Shown here piece by piece: positions 18,999-27,855 of a DNA stretch of 58,623 bases (the stretch's first letter is position 1; each line of letters starts with the position of its first letter). Position numbers and translations under genes: made by a program. Under the pieces are notes generated by a model, which saw only the letters and a list, made by a program, of their open reading frames with translations, searched no databases and had not been told where the DNA came from. The DNA is from Kiritimatiellia bacterium (GTDB taxonomy: Bacteria > Verrucomicrobiota > Kiritimatiellia > RFP12 > UBA1067), in NCBI GenBank assembly GCA_017403825.1, contig JAFRDO010000062.1:1-58623 (forward strand). Direction: 5' to 3'.

Positions 18999-21557
18999 TC
19001 ACTCCGCACGGCTGCACGAGACAACGCCGGACGCACGGTCGCGGCAGACGATGCGGTAGCCGCCAGGCGCATCGTTCCGGTTCTTGCGCACGGCGAGCTT
19101 GCACACGCCGCCCTCCGCACAGGCATACCCCGCGCCGTCAAGTTCCTGTCCGGCGGCGTCAAAGACACGAACCTCGACCGGAAGCCTTGCCGGCACCGGC
19201 GCGCCAGTTTCGTCACGCACCGTCATCGTCACGGAGATGTAGTCGCCATACGAGCATTTTACGTCCACCGACGCAATCTTGTGCCTGAGGAACATCAGCA
19301 GCCGTCCGTCGTTCGTCTCGTAGGAAAGCGGCACCTCCACGCGCCCGTCGCTCAGCCTCCTAAACGGCACTTCGCCTCCGCGCGAAAGCTCATACACGGC
19401 GCCGACCTTCCCGTCGCGATCGTCCAGCGTAACGCTGCCGGAGAACGGAAGGCCCTTTTCCATCGTCAGCCCCCACTGCCCGACGTAATCGCCGAACGTC
19501 CGCCTGTCGTTCAAGGCAAAGACGTAAGGCGTATCGCGCCATGCACGGGAATACGTCACGATTTCCGGACTGGAGCTGTCGGCCTTCGGCGCATAACCGT
19601 ACCGTTCGGACAATGTCCTGCGCAGAGTCTCGGCGCTATCGGACATCTCGCGCTTCTTCCGCGCCGTCTCTTCGCGTGTCTTCGTTATCGCGTCCACATC
19701 GGCGGAATGGTCGGACTTCGGCGGCTTCCTGTACGCCATCACCGGCACGACGATGTCAGCCCTGAGCGCAGACAGGAGCTTGTCGTCCGCCACCAGGATG
19801 CCGCCAGCCTTCTGGAACGCCTTGACCTTCTCGACTATTGGCGCGGAAAGGAACTCGCACTGCGGAGCATAGAGTATCTTCACGTTGCCGAATCCGTCCC
19901 GCATGACCGTCTCTTCGTAGATGACGCGCGGATCAAGCCGAGCCCTCTGCAGGAACATTATTGGCGAAGAGAACCAGCCCCACGAACCCGGGCCGCCGAA
20001 GGCCGCAGTTGCAAAACTCTCAAGAACCGCGACCTCCGGCTCGTCGCGCCCGAGGTCCTTCAAGGTCGGTCCGAGCGGCGCGACCAGGTTGTGCAAAAGT
20101 TCCTTCATGCGCACCGCAGTCTCCGGAGACGTGTAGACGTAGCCCGTCTCCGCGCCAGTCTCGAAAATCGTCCGCCAGCCATGGAACATGATTCCCTTCA
20201 CGGGCTTCGCGAGCATCGACCAGACCGCCTCCTGAAGCGAATCTGCGGGAATCGTAGGGAACGACGCCCTCGGACGCCGCTTCACCCACTCGGGCAATGG
20301 CGAGACCGTCACGTTCGTCGGCGCAAGCTGCGCCCGATAGCATATAAGCTGAGTCATGATCATAGGCTGCTGCCCGACGCGCCCCGCCGCCATCGCGATG
20401 ACCTCTTCCGCCGGCCCAGCGACGTTCATCGGCTCCGGCTGCGCGTACACCCATTGGCTGATTACGTCCACGTCGCCGCCCGAGCCCCACTTCGGCGGAC
20501 ACCTCACCGCCGGATCCCAAAAGCTGAAGAACGGTCGCTTGCGCTGAATCACGTTACCGTCGCCATAGCGTCCGGCAACCTTGCGGTATTCCCCGGCGAT
20601 GCCGCCGAGATAGTTAGCCCAGCCGTCGCCCCCGCCCCAGAACCAGCTGTAGTAGGCATAGAGCGGATCGTCCGCCGGCACTACGCCGTCAGGGAAACGC
20701 TGCCTGGCGATTGGATATTCGAGAACCTTCTTCTTCACCTCCGGCGGCACGTCGCGTCCCGTCTCGGCCTTGTACCGCAGATGCTCCGTGTTGAACGACG
20801 GATAGCTGTGGTCGCGCAGCTCGGAACACGGCAATACGCCCGCGAAGCCCGGATGAAACCCGACCGCCTCGTTCTCTGCGGCAACAAGACGACGGGCGTA
20901 TTTGACCAGTTCGGGGTTCGACACTTCCGGCTGGTTGACGCTTCGCGGACTCGTCGGCTGCTTCCCGTCGCGCAAACACCGGTAGAATCGCTTCCTTTCC
21001 GCGCCGTCAACCGGATACAACGCCTTTACGCCATGCATCAACCTCATGCCGGCAGCAAGGGCGTCGTCGTACAGGCCGACAAGGTGCCGCGCCTGCTGCG
21101 AGACGTTCTTAAGGCTCGTGACGCCGTCGTTGCGGTACAGGTGCGTAAAGCCGAACTCGCGCGCATCCGAAGGGTTCACTGGACCGCCACTCCACATGAC
21201 GACCGGCATCCTGTCGGCAAACGTCGGGCCGATCCTGATCTTGACCGAATTTGTCGCCACGACCTCTTCGCCGGACGCCAACCGTCCGGAAATCGGACGG
21301 GGGATCTCATACTCGCCAGGCTTGAGGCGCGTCTCCACCGGCACTGTTAACGCATCTTCCGTGCCAACGACATTTAGTTTCAGCCATGCGCCCTCTTCGC
21401 CGCGTTCGAACACCGTGCGTCCCAACGGTTTCACCGCGACTTCACCCGTCGGCGCGCAAAAAGCCACCGTACTGAAAAGCGCCAAAGAGCCAAAAACAAT
21501 ATTTCTGTTAAGATTCAAGGTTTCGCAAGCCATTGTCTCAGACATTCGGTCTGTCAT
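18999..21557 (-). CDS. Large secreted glycoside-hydrolase-like protein
   Basis: The 852-residue product has a signal peptide (hydrophobic core IVFGSLALFSTVAFCA). Residues 140-480 look like a TIM-barrel glycosidase (FGFTHLYRNDG, GIMFHGWRTIFE). About residues 500-620 resemble the class-I-amidotransferase-like trimerisation domain of GH42 beta-galactosidases (VKILYAPQCEFLSAP, KAGGILVADDKLL). The last 120 residues look like a beta-sandwich. I cannot assign a family or substrate. Three starts are possible (21557, 21545, 21533); GGAG lies directly before the first and 12 bases before the second. A TATAAT box is at 21578-21573. Confidence 0.65.
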   Translation of the reverse strand: MTDRMSETMACETLNLNRNIVFGSLALFSTVAFCAPTGEVAVKPLGRTVFERGEEGAWLKLNVVGTEDALTVPVETRLKPGEYEIPRPISGRLASGEEVVATNSVKIRIGPTFADRMPVVMWSGGPVNPSDAREFGFTHLYRNDGVTSLKNVSQQARHLVGLYDDALAAGMRLMHGVKALYPVDGAERKRFYRCLRDGKQPTSPRSVNQPEVSNPELVKYARRLVAAENEAVGFHPGFAGVLPCSELRDHSYPSFNTEHLRYKAETGRDVPPEVKKKVLEYPIARQRFPDGVVPADDPLYAYYSWFWGGGDGWANYLGGIAGEYRKVAGRYGDGNVIQRKRPFFSFWDPAVRCPPKWGSGGDVDVISQWVYAQPEPMNVAGPAEEVIAMAAGRVGQQPMIMTQLICYRAQLAPTNVTVSPLPEWVKRRPRASFPTIPADSLQEAVWSMLAKPVKGIMFHGWRTIFETGAETGYVYTSPETAVRMKELLHNLVAPLGPTLKDLGRDEPEVAVLESFATAAFGGPGSWGWFSSPIMFLQRARLDPRVIYEETVMRDGFGNVKILYAPQCEFLSAPIVEKVKAFQKAGGILVADDKLLSALRADIVVPVMAYRKPPKSDHSADVDAITKTREETARKKREMSDSAETLRRTLSERYGYAPKADSSSPEIVTYSRAWRDTPYVFALNDRRTFGDYVGQWGLTMEKGLPFSGSVTLDDRDGKVGAVYELSRGGEVPFRRLSDGRVEVPLSYETNDGRLLMFLRHKIASVDVKCSYGDYISVTMTVRDETGAPVPARLPVEVRVFDAAGQELDGAGYACAEGGVCKLAVRKNRNDAPGGYRIVCRDRASGVVSCSRAE

Positions 21558-21572
21558 CTCCGAACGCCGCGC

Positions 21573-21578
21573 ATTATA
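21573..21578 (-). promoter_or_regulatory. Extended -10 box upstream of the large secreted protein
   Basis: TGCTATAAT on the minus strand; the first possible start codon is 15 bases downstream, so this gene has a short leader. Between this box and 21798 I see no gene. Confidence 0.5.
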
Positions 21579-21797
21579 GCATATCGCCTAACCGGAAACA
21601 ACAGGACGCATCGTTGATCACACCCCTCGCAGTCGGCGAATTAGACGCGTTTTCCTTGTTAATTCAATAGAAACAGAGAATTATGAAATCTAACGTTGCG
21701 AAGTCTTCGCCAGTCAGTCTGCGAACTGGATTCTCGTTTTCAAGAATCGCAAGTGCAGAAATAAGAAAAGCGCGACGGCCTGTCGGGGAAATCCGCC

Positions 21798-21814
21798 TTG
21801 GCATGGCTTGTGCT
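21798..21814 (+). promoter_or_regulatory. Candidate sigma-54 promoter of the pilus/secretion-like operon
   Basis: TTGGCATGGCTTGTGCT matches the -24/-12 pattern: GG, ten bases, GC, within TTGGCAYG-N4-NTGCW. The start of transcription would fall near 21825, only a few bases before ATG 21829. No TATAAT-like box is better placed. Confidence 0.5.
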
Positions 21815-21828
21815 AAGAAAGAAATCGC

Positions 21829-23484
21829 ATGGCAATCTTAAGCACAAACCCGTCGCTCCGTGCCAAGCACGGCTCGATTGACGAGATTCGCGAGATCAAA
21901 GATCCCCGCGCGTTCATGTTTGCGGCGGCGGACTATCTGCGCATCTCGCCCTTCACGGTTCCGCCGTCGTTCACGCCCAGCGAGGAGCTGCTGTGCGGGA
22001 AACGGGCGGAGCAGTGGGCGCGTGTCAAGGCGCTGCCGGTGGCGAAGGTCGCGGGGCGGCTTACGGTAGCATTCTCCGACCCGTTTGACCTGCCGGCGAA
22101 GGAAGAGGTAGCGAGGTGGTCCGGCGGGCGGCTCTGGCAGCTGGTTGTCGTTGACTCCGAGCTGCAGGAGGTGCTGACCCGCCTTAAGAACGCCGAAGAC
22201 GCCTCGAACCCCGCCCTCGCGATGGAGAACATCATGAAGGGCGACGAGGCGGACGTGGAGATCTCGTCCGTCGCCGACCAGAAGTCCGACGAGATCGACG
22301 CTTCCGTTGACGCAGCGGGCGAGGCGCCGGTCATCAGGATGGTGAACACCATCATGATCGAGGCGCTGAAGACCAAGGCGTCCGACATTCATTTCGAGGC
22401 GATGGAGAAGACGTCTCGCCTCAGGTACCGCATCGACGGCGAGCTGGTGGACCGGCCGGCGCCTCCGAAGGCCCTGCACAATGCCGTAGTCTCGCGCATC
22501 AAGATCATGTCAAATCTCGACATCGCCGAGCGGCGGCGTCCGCAGGACGGCCGCTTCAAGGTCAAGGCGATGAAGAAGGAGGTCGACGTCCGCGTGTCAA
22601 TCCTGCCGACCGTCCACGGCGAGAAGGTCGTGATGCGAATATTGGACAAGGCGAACCTCGCGCCCGGCCTCGCGTCCCTCGGTCTCGACGAGTACGCCTA
22701 CAAGGCGATGAAGTTCGCGATCGACCAGCCGCACGGCATCATACTCGTGACTGGGCCGACCGGCTCCGGCAAGACCACTACCCTCTACTCCTGCCTGCAG
22801 GACCTCAACAAGCCGAACGTCAACATCGTCACGGCCGAGGATCCGGTCGAATACGAGCTTTCCGGCGTCAACCAGTGCCACGTCAACGTGGCGCAGGGCC
22901 TCACCTTCGCGGGAATCCTGCGCTCGGTGCTGCGTCAGGACCCCGACATCGTGCTGGTCGGCGAGATACGCGACAACGAGACGGCCGACATCGCCGTCAA
23001 GGCCGCGCTTACCGGCCACCTCGTGCTTTCCACGCTCCACACGAACGACGCCTGCGGCGTAATACCACGTCTCATCGACATGGAGGTGCCGCCGTTCCTC
23101 CTGGCGAGCTCGCTGATACTCGCGCAGGCGCAGCGGCTCTTCCGGCGGCTGTGCCCGGCCTGCCGCAAGCCGGTCGACGTGAACCTTCCCCTGCTGGAGG
23201 CGAACGGCGTCGATCCCGCGCCGTTCGAGGGCGTGCAGATATACGGTCCAGGCGGGTGCCCGAAGTGCCACGAATCCGGCTACAAGGGGCGCGGCGCGTT
23301 CATGGAGGTGCTGCCCATATCGCCCAAGATTCGCGCCATCGTCGAGAAAGGCGGGAACGCCGAGCTGCTGAAGAAGGCTGCGCTGGAAGAGGGCATGGTC
23401 TCGCTGAAAGAGGCCGGAATGCGCAAGGTGCGCGACGGGCAGACCTCGCTTGAGGCCGCCTTTGAAGTGACGGGAGGCGAATGA
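21829..23484 (+). CDS. GspE/PilB-type secretion or pilus assembly ATPase
   Basis: The 551-residue ATPase powers type II secretion or type IV pilus extension at the inner membrane. Residues 1-140 form the N-terminal domain. The core has Walker A GPTGSGKTT (309-317), the Asp box AEDPVEYEL, Walker B VLVGEIRDNETAD and the His box TGHLVLSTLHTND. A zinc-binding loop with CPAC and CPKCHESG follows, typical of GspE/PilB and unlike PilT. No clear Shine-Dalgarno sequence precedes ATG 21829. It heads an operon with the GspF/PilC gene, whose start overlaps its stop. Confidence 0.92.
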   Translation: MAILSTNPSLRAKHGSIDEIREIKDPRAFMFAAADYLRISPFTVPPSFTPSEELLCGKRAEQWARVKALPVAKVAGRLTVAFSDPFDLPAKEEVARWSGGRLWQLVVVDSELQEVLTRLKNAEDASNPALAMENIMKGDEADVEISSVADQKSDEIDASVDAAGEAPVIRMVNTIMIEALKTKASDIHFEAMEKTSRLRYRIDGELVDRPAPPKALHNAVVSRIKIMSNLDIAERRRPQDGRFKVKAMKKEVDVRVSILPTVHGEKVVMRILDKANLAPGLASLGLDEYAYKAMKFAIDQPHGIILVTGPTGSGKTTTLYSCLQDLNKPNVNIVTAEDPVEYELSGVNQCHVNVAQGLTFAGILRSVLRQDPDIVLVGEIRDNETADIAVKAALTGHLVLSTLHTNDACGVIPRLIDMEVPPFLLASSLILAQAQRLFRRLCPACRKPVDVNLPLLEANGVDPAPFEGVQIYGPGGCPKCHESGYKGRGAFMEVLPISPKIRAIVEKGGNAELLKKAALEEGMVSLKEAGMRKVRDGQTSLEAAFEVTGGE

Positions 23485-24551
23485 TGGCTGACGCACCCAA
23501 GATACGCGGCGTAAAGAAGATAGTGTCGACGGAGCTGATCCCCTTCACCCGCCAGCTCGCGTCTATGATCGGCGCCGGCATGCCCATTCTCTCCACGATG
23601 CAGACGCTGGAGGAGCAGTGCGACAACCAAGAGTTCAAAAAGGTGCTCACCCACATACGCTCCACGATCGAGGGCGGAGACCCGATCTCCAAGTCGCTGG
23701 CGGCGTTCCCGGCGATCTTCGACGAGATGTACGTCAACATGGTCGTCGCCGGTGAGCAATCCGGCGAGTTCGCCGGCATCCTAAAGCGCCTGGCGGCTAT
23801 CCTCGGCAGCTCCTCGCGGCTGCGCAAGAAAGTGAAGAGCGCCATGACCTACCCGACGGTGATCATCTCCATCGCGCTCCTGCTGGCCGGCGGTCTCATA
23901 CAGTTCGTGGTACCTGTCTTCGCAGAGATGTTCGCCGGCTTCGGCAAGCCCCTTCCCGCCCTCACCCAGACGCTCGTGGACATCTCGAACTTCGTCAAGG
24001 CCAACTGGTACTTCGTGCTCGGCGCAGTCATCGTGGCGACGTTCTTATTCAGGCGGTGGCGCGCCACAAGAAAAGGCCGCTACCAGCTTGACGAGATCAA
24101 GTTGCGCATGCCGGTCTTCGGCCAGCTCAACCTGAAGAGCTCCATCGGGCGCTTCTGCCGCCTCCTCGCGCAGATGACCAACGCGGGCGTCCCGATACTG
24201 AAGTCGCTCGACGTCGTCGCAAGGTCCATCGGCAACCGCGTGCTGGAGGACTCAATACTCGCGGCCCGCAAGGAAGTGGAGCAGGGCAACCAGCTGAACA
24301 TCGCGCTCGACGGCAAGCCCTACATGCCGCTCATAATGATCCGCATGATCGCCGCCGGCGAGAAGGCAGGACGGCTTGAGGACATGCTCGACTCAGTGGC
24401 GGACAGCTACGACGAGGAGGTGGAGGCCATGCTGACCACCCTGACGGCTCTGATGGAACCGTTCCTCATGGTCTTCCTCGGCGTAATCATCGGCACGATC
24501 GTGCTGGCGATGTTCCTTCCGATCTTCAACATGGGCTCCCTCGCAACCTAG
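23481..24551 (+). CDS. GspF/PilC-type inner-membrane platform protein
   Basis: The 356-residue protein has two repeated cytoplasmic GspF domains (about 20-150 and 220-340) and three to four membrane helices, as in the platform protein of type IV pili and type II secretion. Family segments visible are FTRQLASMIGAGMPIL and FCRLLAQMTNAGVPIL. The start is ATGATG. The second ATG (23484) is better spaced from GGAGG, so the true start may be one codon later. It overlaps the ATPase stop. Confidence 0.92.
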   Translation: MMADAPKIRGVKKIVSTELIPFTRQLASMIGAGMPILSTMQTLEEQCDNQEFKKVLTHIRSTIEGGDPISKSLAAFPAIFDEMYVNMVVAGEQSGEFAGILKRLAAILGSSSRLRKKVKSAMTYPTVIISIALLLAGGLIQFVVPVFAEMFAGFGKPLPALTQTLVDISNFVKANWYFVLGAVIVATFLFRRWRATRKGRYQLDEIKLRMPVFGQLNLKSSIGRFCRLLAQMTNAGVPILKSLDVVARSIGNRVLEDSILAARKEVEQGNQLNIALDGKPYMPLIMIRMIAAGEKAGRLEDMLDSVADSYDEEVEAMLTTLTALMEPFLMVFLGVIIGTIVLAMFLPIFNMGSLAT

Positions 24552-24559
24552 GCTACGAC

Positions 24560-24934
24560 ATGACGGAAAAAGACAACAGAAACGACGAAACGGCGCGGCG
24601 GCTTGCCATCGCAGAGATGCAGGTCGAACGCTCGAAGGTGGTCATGGAATCCCTCGCGGGCTTCTGCCACGCCCTCGGGCAGCCGGCGACCGTGCTCCTG
24701 TCGTCGATCGAGCTACTGCGCATGCCGGATACCGACGCCGAGACGCGCAAGGCCGTGCTGGACATGTGCTACGACGCCGTGATCGAGATACGCTCCCTGC
24801 TCGCCCAGATGAAGAAAAAGCGCGAATACGTCGCCGAGGCATACCTGGCCGGCAACGAGTCCGCGGGAAACATGATTTCGCTTGAGGAATGGAGCGACGA
24901 GCCTATGCCCGACGCCAAAGAGGAGAAGAAGTGA
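24560..24934 (+). CDS. Stand-alone histidine-kinase dimerisation (HisKA-like) protein
   Basis: The 124-residue protein consists almost only of two long helices. The first has an H-box-like segment FCHALGQPATVLLSSIELL with His37, as found in HisKA dimerisation and phosphotransfer domains. The second helix spans about 60-90, and the tail is acidic. No catalytic ATP-binding domain, receiver or membrane segment follows. It may be a phosphotransfer or dimerisation partner, or a pseudokinase that binds another protein. It starts eight bases after the GspF gene, so it is in the same operon. Confidence 0.65.
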   Translation: MTEKDNRNDETARRLAIAEMQVERSKVVMESLAGFCHALGQPATVLLSSIELLRMPDTDAETRKAVLDMCYDAVIEIRSLLAQMKKKREYVAEAYLAGNESAGNMISLEEWSDEPMPDAKEEKK

Positions 24935-24935
24935 G

Positions 24936-25898
24936 ATGAAAAGAAGCAACGCCGGAAACAAGTCATTCACGAAGTCGCGTCTCATAAGGGAGCTGTCCTG
25001 GACCTGCGAACTGCCGCAGACAAAGGTGAAGGCCCTGCTGGAGGCGCTCTTGGGGATTGCGCGCCGGGAGGCCAAGACGACTTTCGTGCTGCCGGGCCTC
25101 TGCAAGCTCGACGTCGTGCGCAGGAAACCGCGCAAGGTGCGCAACCCGAGGACCGGAGAAACGATCATGCTACCGGAGCGAGAGGCGCTGCGCATCACCG
25201 CGCCCCGCTCGCTTAAGCTCGTCTTCGCCAGGCCGGTCGGACCCGAAGAAGAGCAGCCTGAGGACGCGCCGCAGGAAGACGTACCAGTCGAAGAGACTGA
25301 GACCGCCGCGCAGGAAGTCGCACAAGACGAATCGACTGTGCCGGCCGGAGATCCGAACCTCCTCATCTCCTTCCGGTGCCCACGCTGCCAGCAGGAGGTC
25401 GAGGCCACCGGCGACATGATCGGCTTCGAGACGGAGTGTCCGACGTGCGGCAACCCAATAACGGTTCCGGCGGAGTCCGAGCCCGGCACCCTGCATGGCG
25501 GCGGAGCGACGGAAGAAGAAGCCGAAGACGCGCCGCCGATCCTTCACCCGACCGTGGTGTCCTCCCAAGAGGCTGAGTCCATCAGCCCCGAAAAGCTCAA
25601 GGGCCTCACGATTCACATCGACGTGGACGCGCTCGGACTCGGTACAGCGCCAAAGCCGGCGGAGGACTTGCCGTCCGAACACATGGTCTCGTTCATCTGC
25701 CCCGAATGCAAGCAGGAGATCGAGGCCTCGCGCGACATGTCCGGCGAAACGACCGCATGCCCGAACTGCGGCGCGCCGATCCTCGTGCCGGCGGAATCGG
25801 CTTCCAATACCCTTCACGGCTCGCCGAACGCCGACCCGACGCTCATCAAGGCGATGAAGGGCCGCACGATGCGGATCGACATGGGCGAAGACTTCTAA
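24936..25898 (+). CDS. HU-like DNA-binding domain fused to two zinc ribbons
   Basis: The 320-residue protein begins with an HU/IHF-like domain (residues 8-98): a helical part, then PGLCKLDVVRRKPRKVRNP and RNPRTGETI, like the DNA-gripping arm of the family. Two repeated units follow after an acidic linker. Each has a four-cysteine zinc ribbon (Cys148, 151, 168, 171 and Cys255, 258, 275, 278), then TLHG and a K-G-x-T-(I/M)-x-I-D stretch near 222-230 and 308-315. The start at 24936 is supported by AGGAG ten bases upstream. It is probably a nucleoid-like or regulatory protein encoded with the pilus genes. The partners of the ribbons are unknown. Confidence 0.75.
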   Translation: MKRSNAGNKSFTKSRLIRELSWTCELPQTKVKALLEALLGIARREAKTTFVLPGLCKLDVVRRKPRKVRNPRTGETIMLPEREALRITAPRSLKLVFARPVGPEEEQPEDAPQEDVPVEETETAAQEVAQDESTVPAGDPNLLISFRCPRCQQEVEATGDMIGFETECPTCGNPITVPAESEPGTLHGGGATEEEAEDAPPILHPTVVSSQEAESISPEKLKGLTIHIDVDALGLGTAPKPAEDLPSEHMVSFICPECKQEIEASRDMSGETTACPNCGAPILVPAESASNTLHGSPNADPTLIKAMKGRTMRIDMGEDF

Positions 25899-25919
25899 CA
25901 AAAGATTGCGAGCGACACG

Positions 25920-26543
25920 ATGAAACTCTGGTTCTCTAAAGACAAAACTCCCGCCCCCGCGCCTGCAATGCCGGCAGCGGCACCCGAACCGCCTCCCGCC
26001 CCAGCACCGGAGCCACCTCCCGCGCCGGAGCCAGCCCCACCGCCGGTAGCGCCAGAGCCTCCGCCACCGCCGGCCGCGCCGCTACAGAACACCCAGAGGG
26101 AACTCTACCGCAATCTCATGAATGCCCTCTACGACGCGGTGATGCTGGTGGACGAGAAAGGCCACGTCATCGACAGCAACACGCGCGTCGAACATACGTT
26201 CGGCTATACGCCCGGCGAGATGTGGGACATGTCGCTGCAACAGCTCATCAAGGGCTTCGGACCGCACGTGCTGGCACAGCTCGCCGGACCGCTTGGCGAG
26301 GGACGTCCGGTCATCATCGACGGCCGCGGCGTCCGCAAGGACGGCTCGCTGTTCAGCGCCGAAGTCACGGTAGGCAAGGTCAAGCTCGCCCGCACCGAAA
26401 GCATGCTGTTCTCGGTCCGCGACATCAGCAAGCGCATTCTCGCCGCGCAGGAGAAGATGCGCTCGCAGCTTCAGTCCGCCAAGCCTGCCGCAGCTCCCGC
26501 CGCGCCGACGAAGGTCGTGCGCCTCGTCCGCAAGACGACCTGA
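25920..26543 (+). CDS. Single-PAS-domain protein with a proline-rich N-terminus
   Basis: The 207-residue protein has a linker of alternating proline, alanine and glutamate (residues 10-58). One PAS domain follows at about 62-170 (ALYDAVMLVDEKGHVIDSN, FGYTPGEMW, KDGSLFSAEVTVG, FSVRDISKR), then a short Ala/Pro tail. There is no kinase, cyclase or DNA-binding output domain, so it must act through a partner. It lies last in the pilus-like operon, 21 bases after the HU-like gene. Its stop is four bases from the stop of the converging phosphate acetyltransferase gene. Confidence 0.75.
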   Translation: MKLWFSKDKTPAPAPAMPAAAPEPPPAPAPEPPPAPEPAPPPVAPEPPPPPAAPLQNTQRELYRNLMNALYDAVMLVDEKGHVIDSNTRVEHTFGYTPGEMWDMSLQQLIKGFGPHVLAQLAGPLGEGRPVIIDGRGVRKDGSLFSAEVTVGKVKLARTESMLFSVRDISKRILAAQEKMRSQLQSAKPAAAPAAPTKVVRLVRKTT

Positions 26544-26547
26544 CGCC

Positions 26548-27489
26548 TCACTGGGCCTGGACAGAGGTCATCGCAACCGTGTTCACGATATCGTCCACGG
26601 AGCAACCGCGCGACAGGTCGTTGCACGGCTTGGCCAGTCCCTGCAGGACAGCAAAACAGTCCGCTCCGCCTAGCCGCTGCGTTATCTTGTAGCCTATGTT
26701 GCCGGCCTGCAGGTCGGGGAAGATCAGCACGTTCGCGCGCCCGGCGACAGGACTCTCCGGCGCCTTGAGCGCGGCAACGGCCGGCAAAAGCGCGGCATCG
26801 AACTGCAGCTCGCCGTCAAGCAGAAGCCCGGGCGCAAGAGCATGCGCGATGCGCGTCGCCTCCCGGACCTTCTCGACGAGCGCGTGCTCCGCGCTACCCT
26901 TCGTGGAGAACGACAGCATCGCAACCCGCGGCTCCGCAACGCCACACAGCCGCCGCGCCGTGTCCGCCGCAGCGACCGCGATGTTCGCGAGTTCCTCGGC
27001 GTCCGGACAGGGGTTCACCACGCAGTCAGCATAGACGAGCAGGCCGTCCTCGCCGATCTCCCTGTTCGGACACTCCATGAGGAAGCTGGACGATACGAGC
27101 TTCATTCCCGGAGCGGTCTTGATTATCTGAAGCGCCGGACGGAGCATGTCGCCGGTGGAATGCACAGCGCCGGAGACAAGTCCGTCGGCATCGCCGCACT
27201 TTACCATCATCATGCCGAAGTACATCGGGTCCGCAACGAGCGCAGCAGCCTTTTCCTCCGTCAGACCCTTCGCCTTGCGCAGCTCGTATAACCCCGCCGC
27301 ATACGACGCAAGCCGACCGGCATTCTCCGGCGCGGCAATCAGTTCGCGAGTTATGAGCATCGGATCCGCCAGCCCTTCCGCCCGGACGATTTCGGCCGCC
27401 TTCAAGGTGCGCGGCTCGTCGCCCTCCGGCAGCACGATGCGCTTGACGCAACTTCTCGCCTTCTCCTTTATGCGATCAACAAGACTCAT
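26548..27489 (-). CDS. pta: Phosphate acetyltransferase (short form)
   Basis: The 313-residue enzyme interconverts acetyl-CoA and acetyl phosphate. It consists of the catalytic PTA/PTB domain only, without the long N-terminal part of enterobacterial Pta. Segments [46 protein letters not shown] and [15 protein letters not shown] fit the acetyl-transferring type. ATG 27489 is chosen over a GTG two codons upstream because AAAGGAG is eight bases away. No ackA gene is in view. It is the last gene after the pilin-like protein and the small membrane protein. Confidence 0.9.
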   Translation of the reverse strand: MSLVDRIKEKARSCVKRIVLPEGDEPRTLKAAEIVRAEGLADPMLITRELIAAPENAGRLASYAAGLYELRKAKGLTEEKAAALVADPMYFGMMMVKCGDADGLVSGAVHSTGDMLRPALQIIKTAPGMKLVSSSFLMECPNREIGEDGLLVYADCVVNPCPDAEELANIAVAAADTARRLCGVAEPRVAMLSFSTKGSAEHALVEKVREATRIAHALAPGLLLDGELQFDAALLPAVAALKAPESPVAGRANVLIFPDLQAGNIGYKITQRLGGADCFAVLQGLAKPCNDLSRGCSVDDIVNTVAMTSVQAQ

Positions 27490-27513
27490 CTTCACTTCTC
27501 CTTTACGATTTCA

Positions 27514-27834
27514 TCACCCGTAGGACCGGCGTCGTTGCACGACCCAAGCAAGCAACAGCACTAGCACGATGACTGCGACGACGCCGAGCCTGGCCCGGCG
27601 GAAAGCCGCCTCCGCATCGACGGGAGCATCGGACGATGAAGGCGGCGGCACGGCAACCGTCGCCTCTGCCGCGACAGCCTGCGCCTGTGGCGTGCCTGGG
27701 ACCGGGGAAGGCAGACGCAGCTCGCCTGACGCCGCTTCTGCCGCGCGCACCGCCATCGCCTGCTCTTTCGCAACCCGCGTTTCGCGGCGTATCTTCATCG
27801 TTACCGCCGTCGCGTCCTCGTTCGCCTCGACCAT
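27514..27834 (-). CDS. Small protein with C-terminal membrane anchor
   Basis: The 106-residue product has an Ala/Glu-rich, probably helical N-terminal half, a Pro/Ser-rich linker and a single membrane helix near the end (VVAVIVLVLLLAWVVQ) followed by a basic tail. This is a tail-anchored layout. GAGGAGG upstream gives a strong ribosome site. It lies between the pilin-like gene and pta in the same run. No family is recognised. Confidence 0.6.
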   Translation of the reverse strand: MVEANEDATAVTMKIRRETRVAKEQAMAVRAAEAASGELRLPSPVPGTPQAQAVAAEATVAVPPPSSSDAPVDAEAAFRRARLGVVAVIVLVLLLAWVVQRRRSYG

Positions 27835-27855
27835 CGCTCGTCCTCCTCAAAGCCC

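Noticed and set aside
19281..21350. 689-codon open frame on the plus strand
   Set aside because: Shadow of the large secreted glycosidase-like gene; the minus-strand frame has a signal peptide and recognisable fold segments, this one has none.
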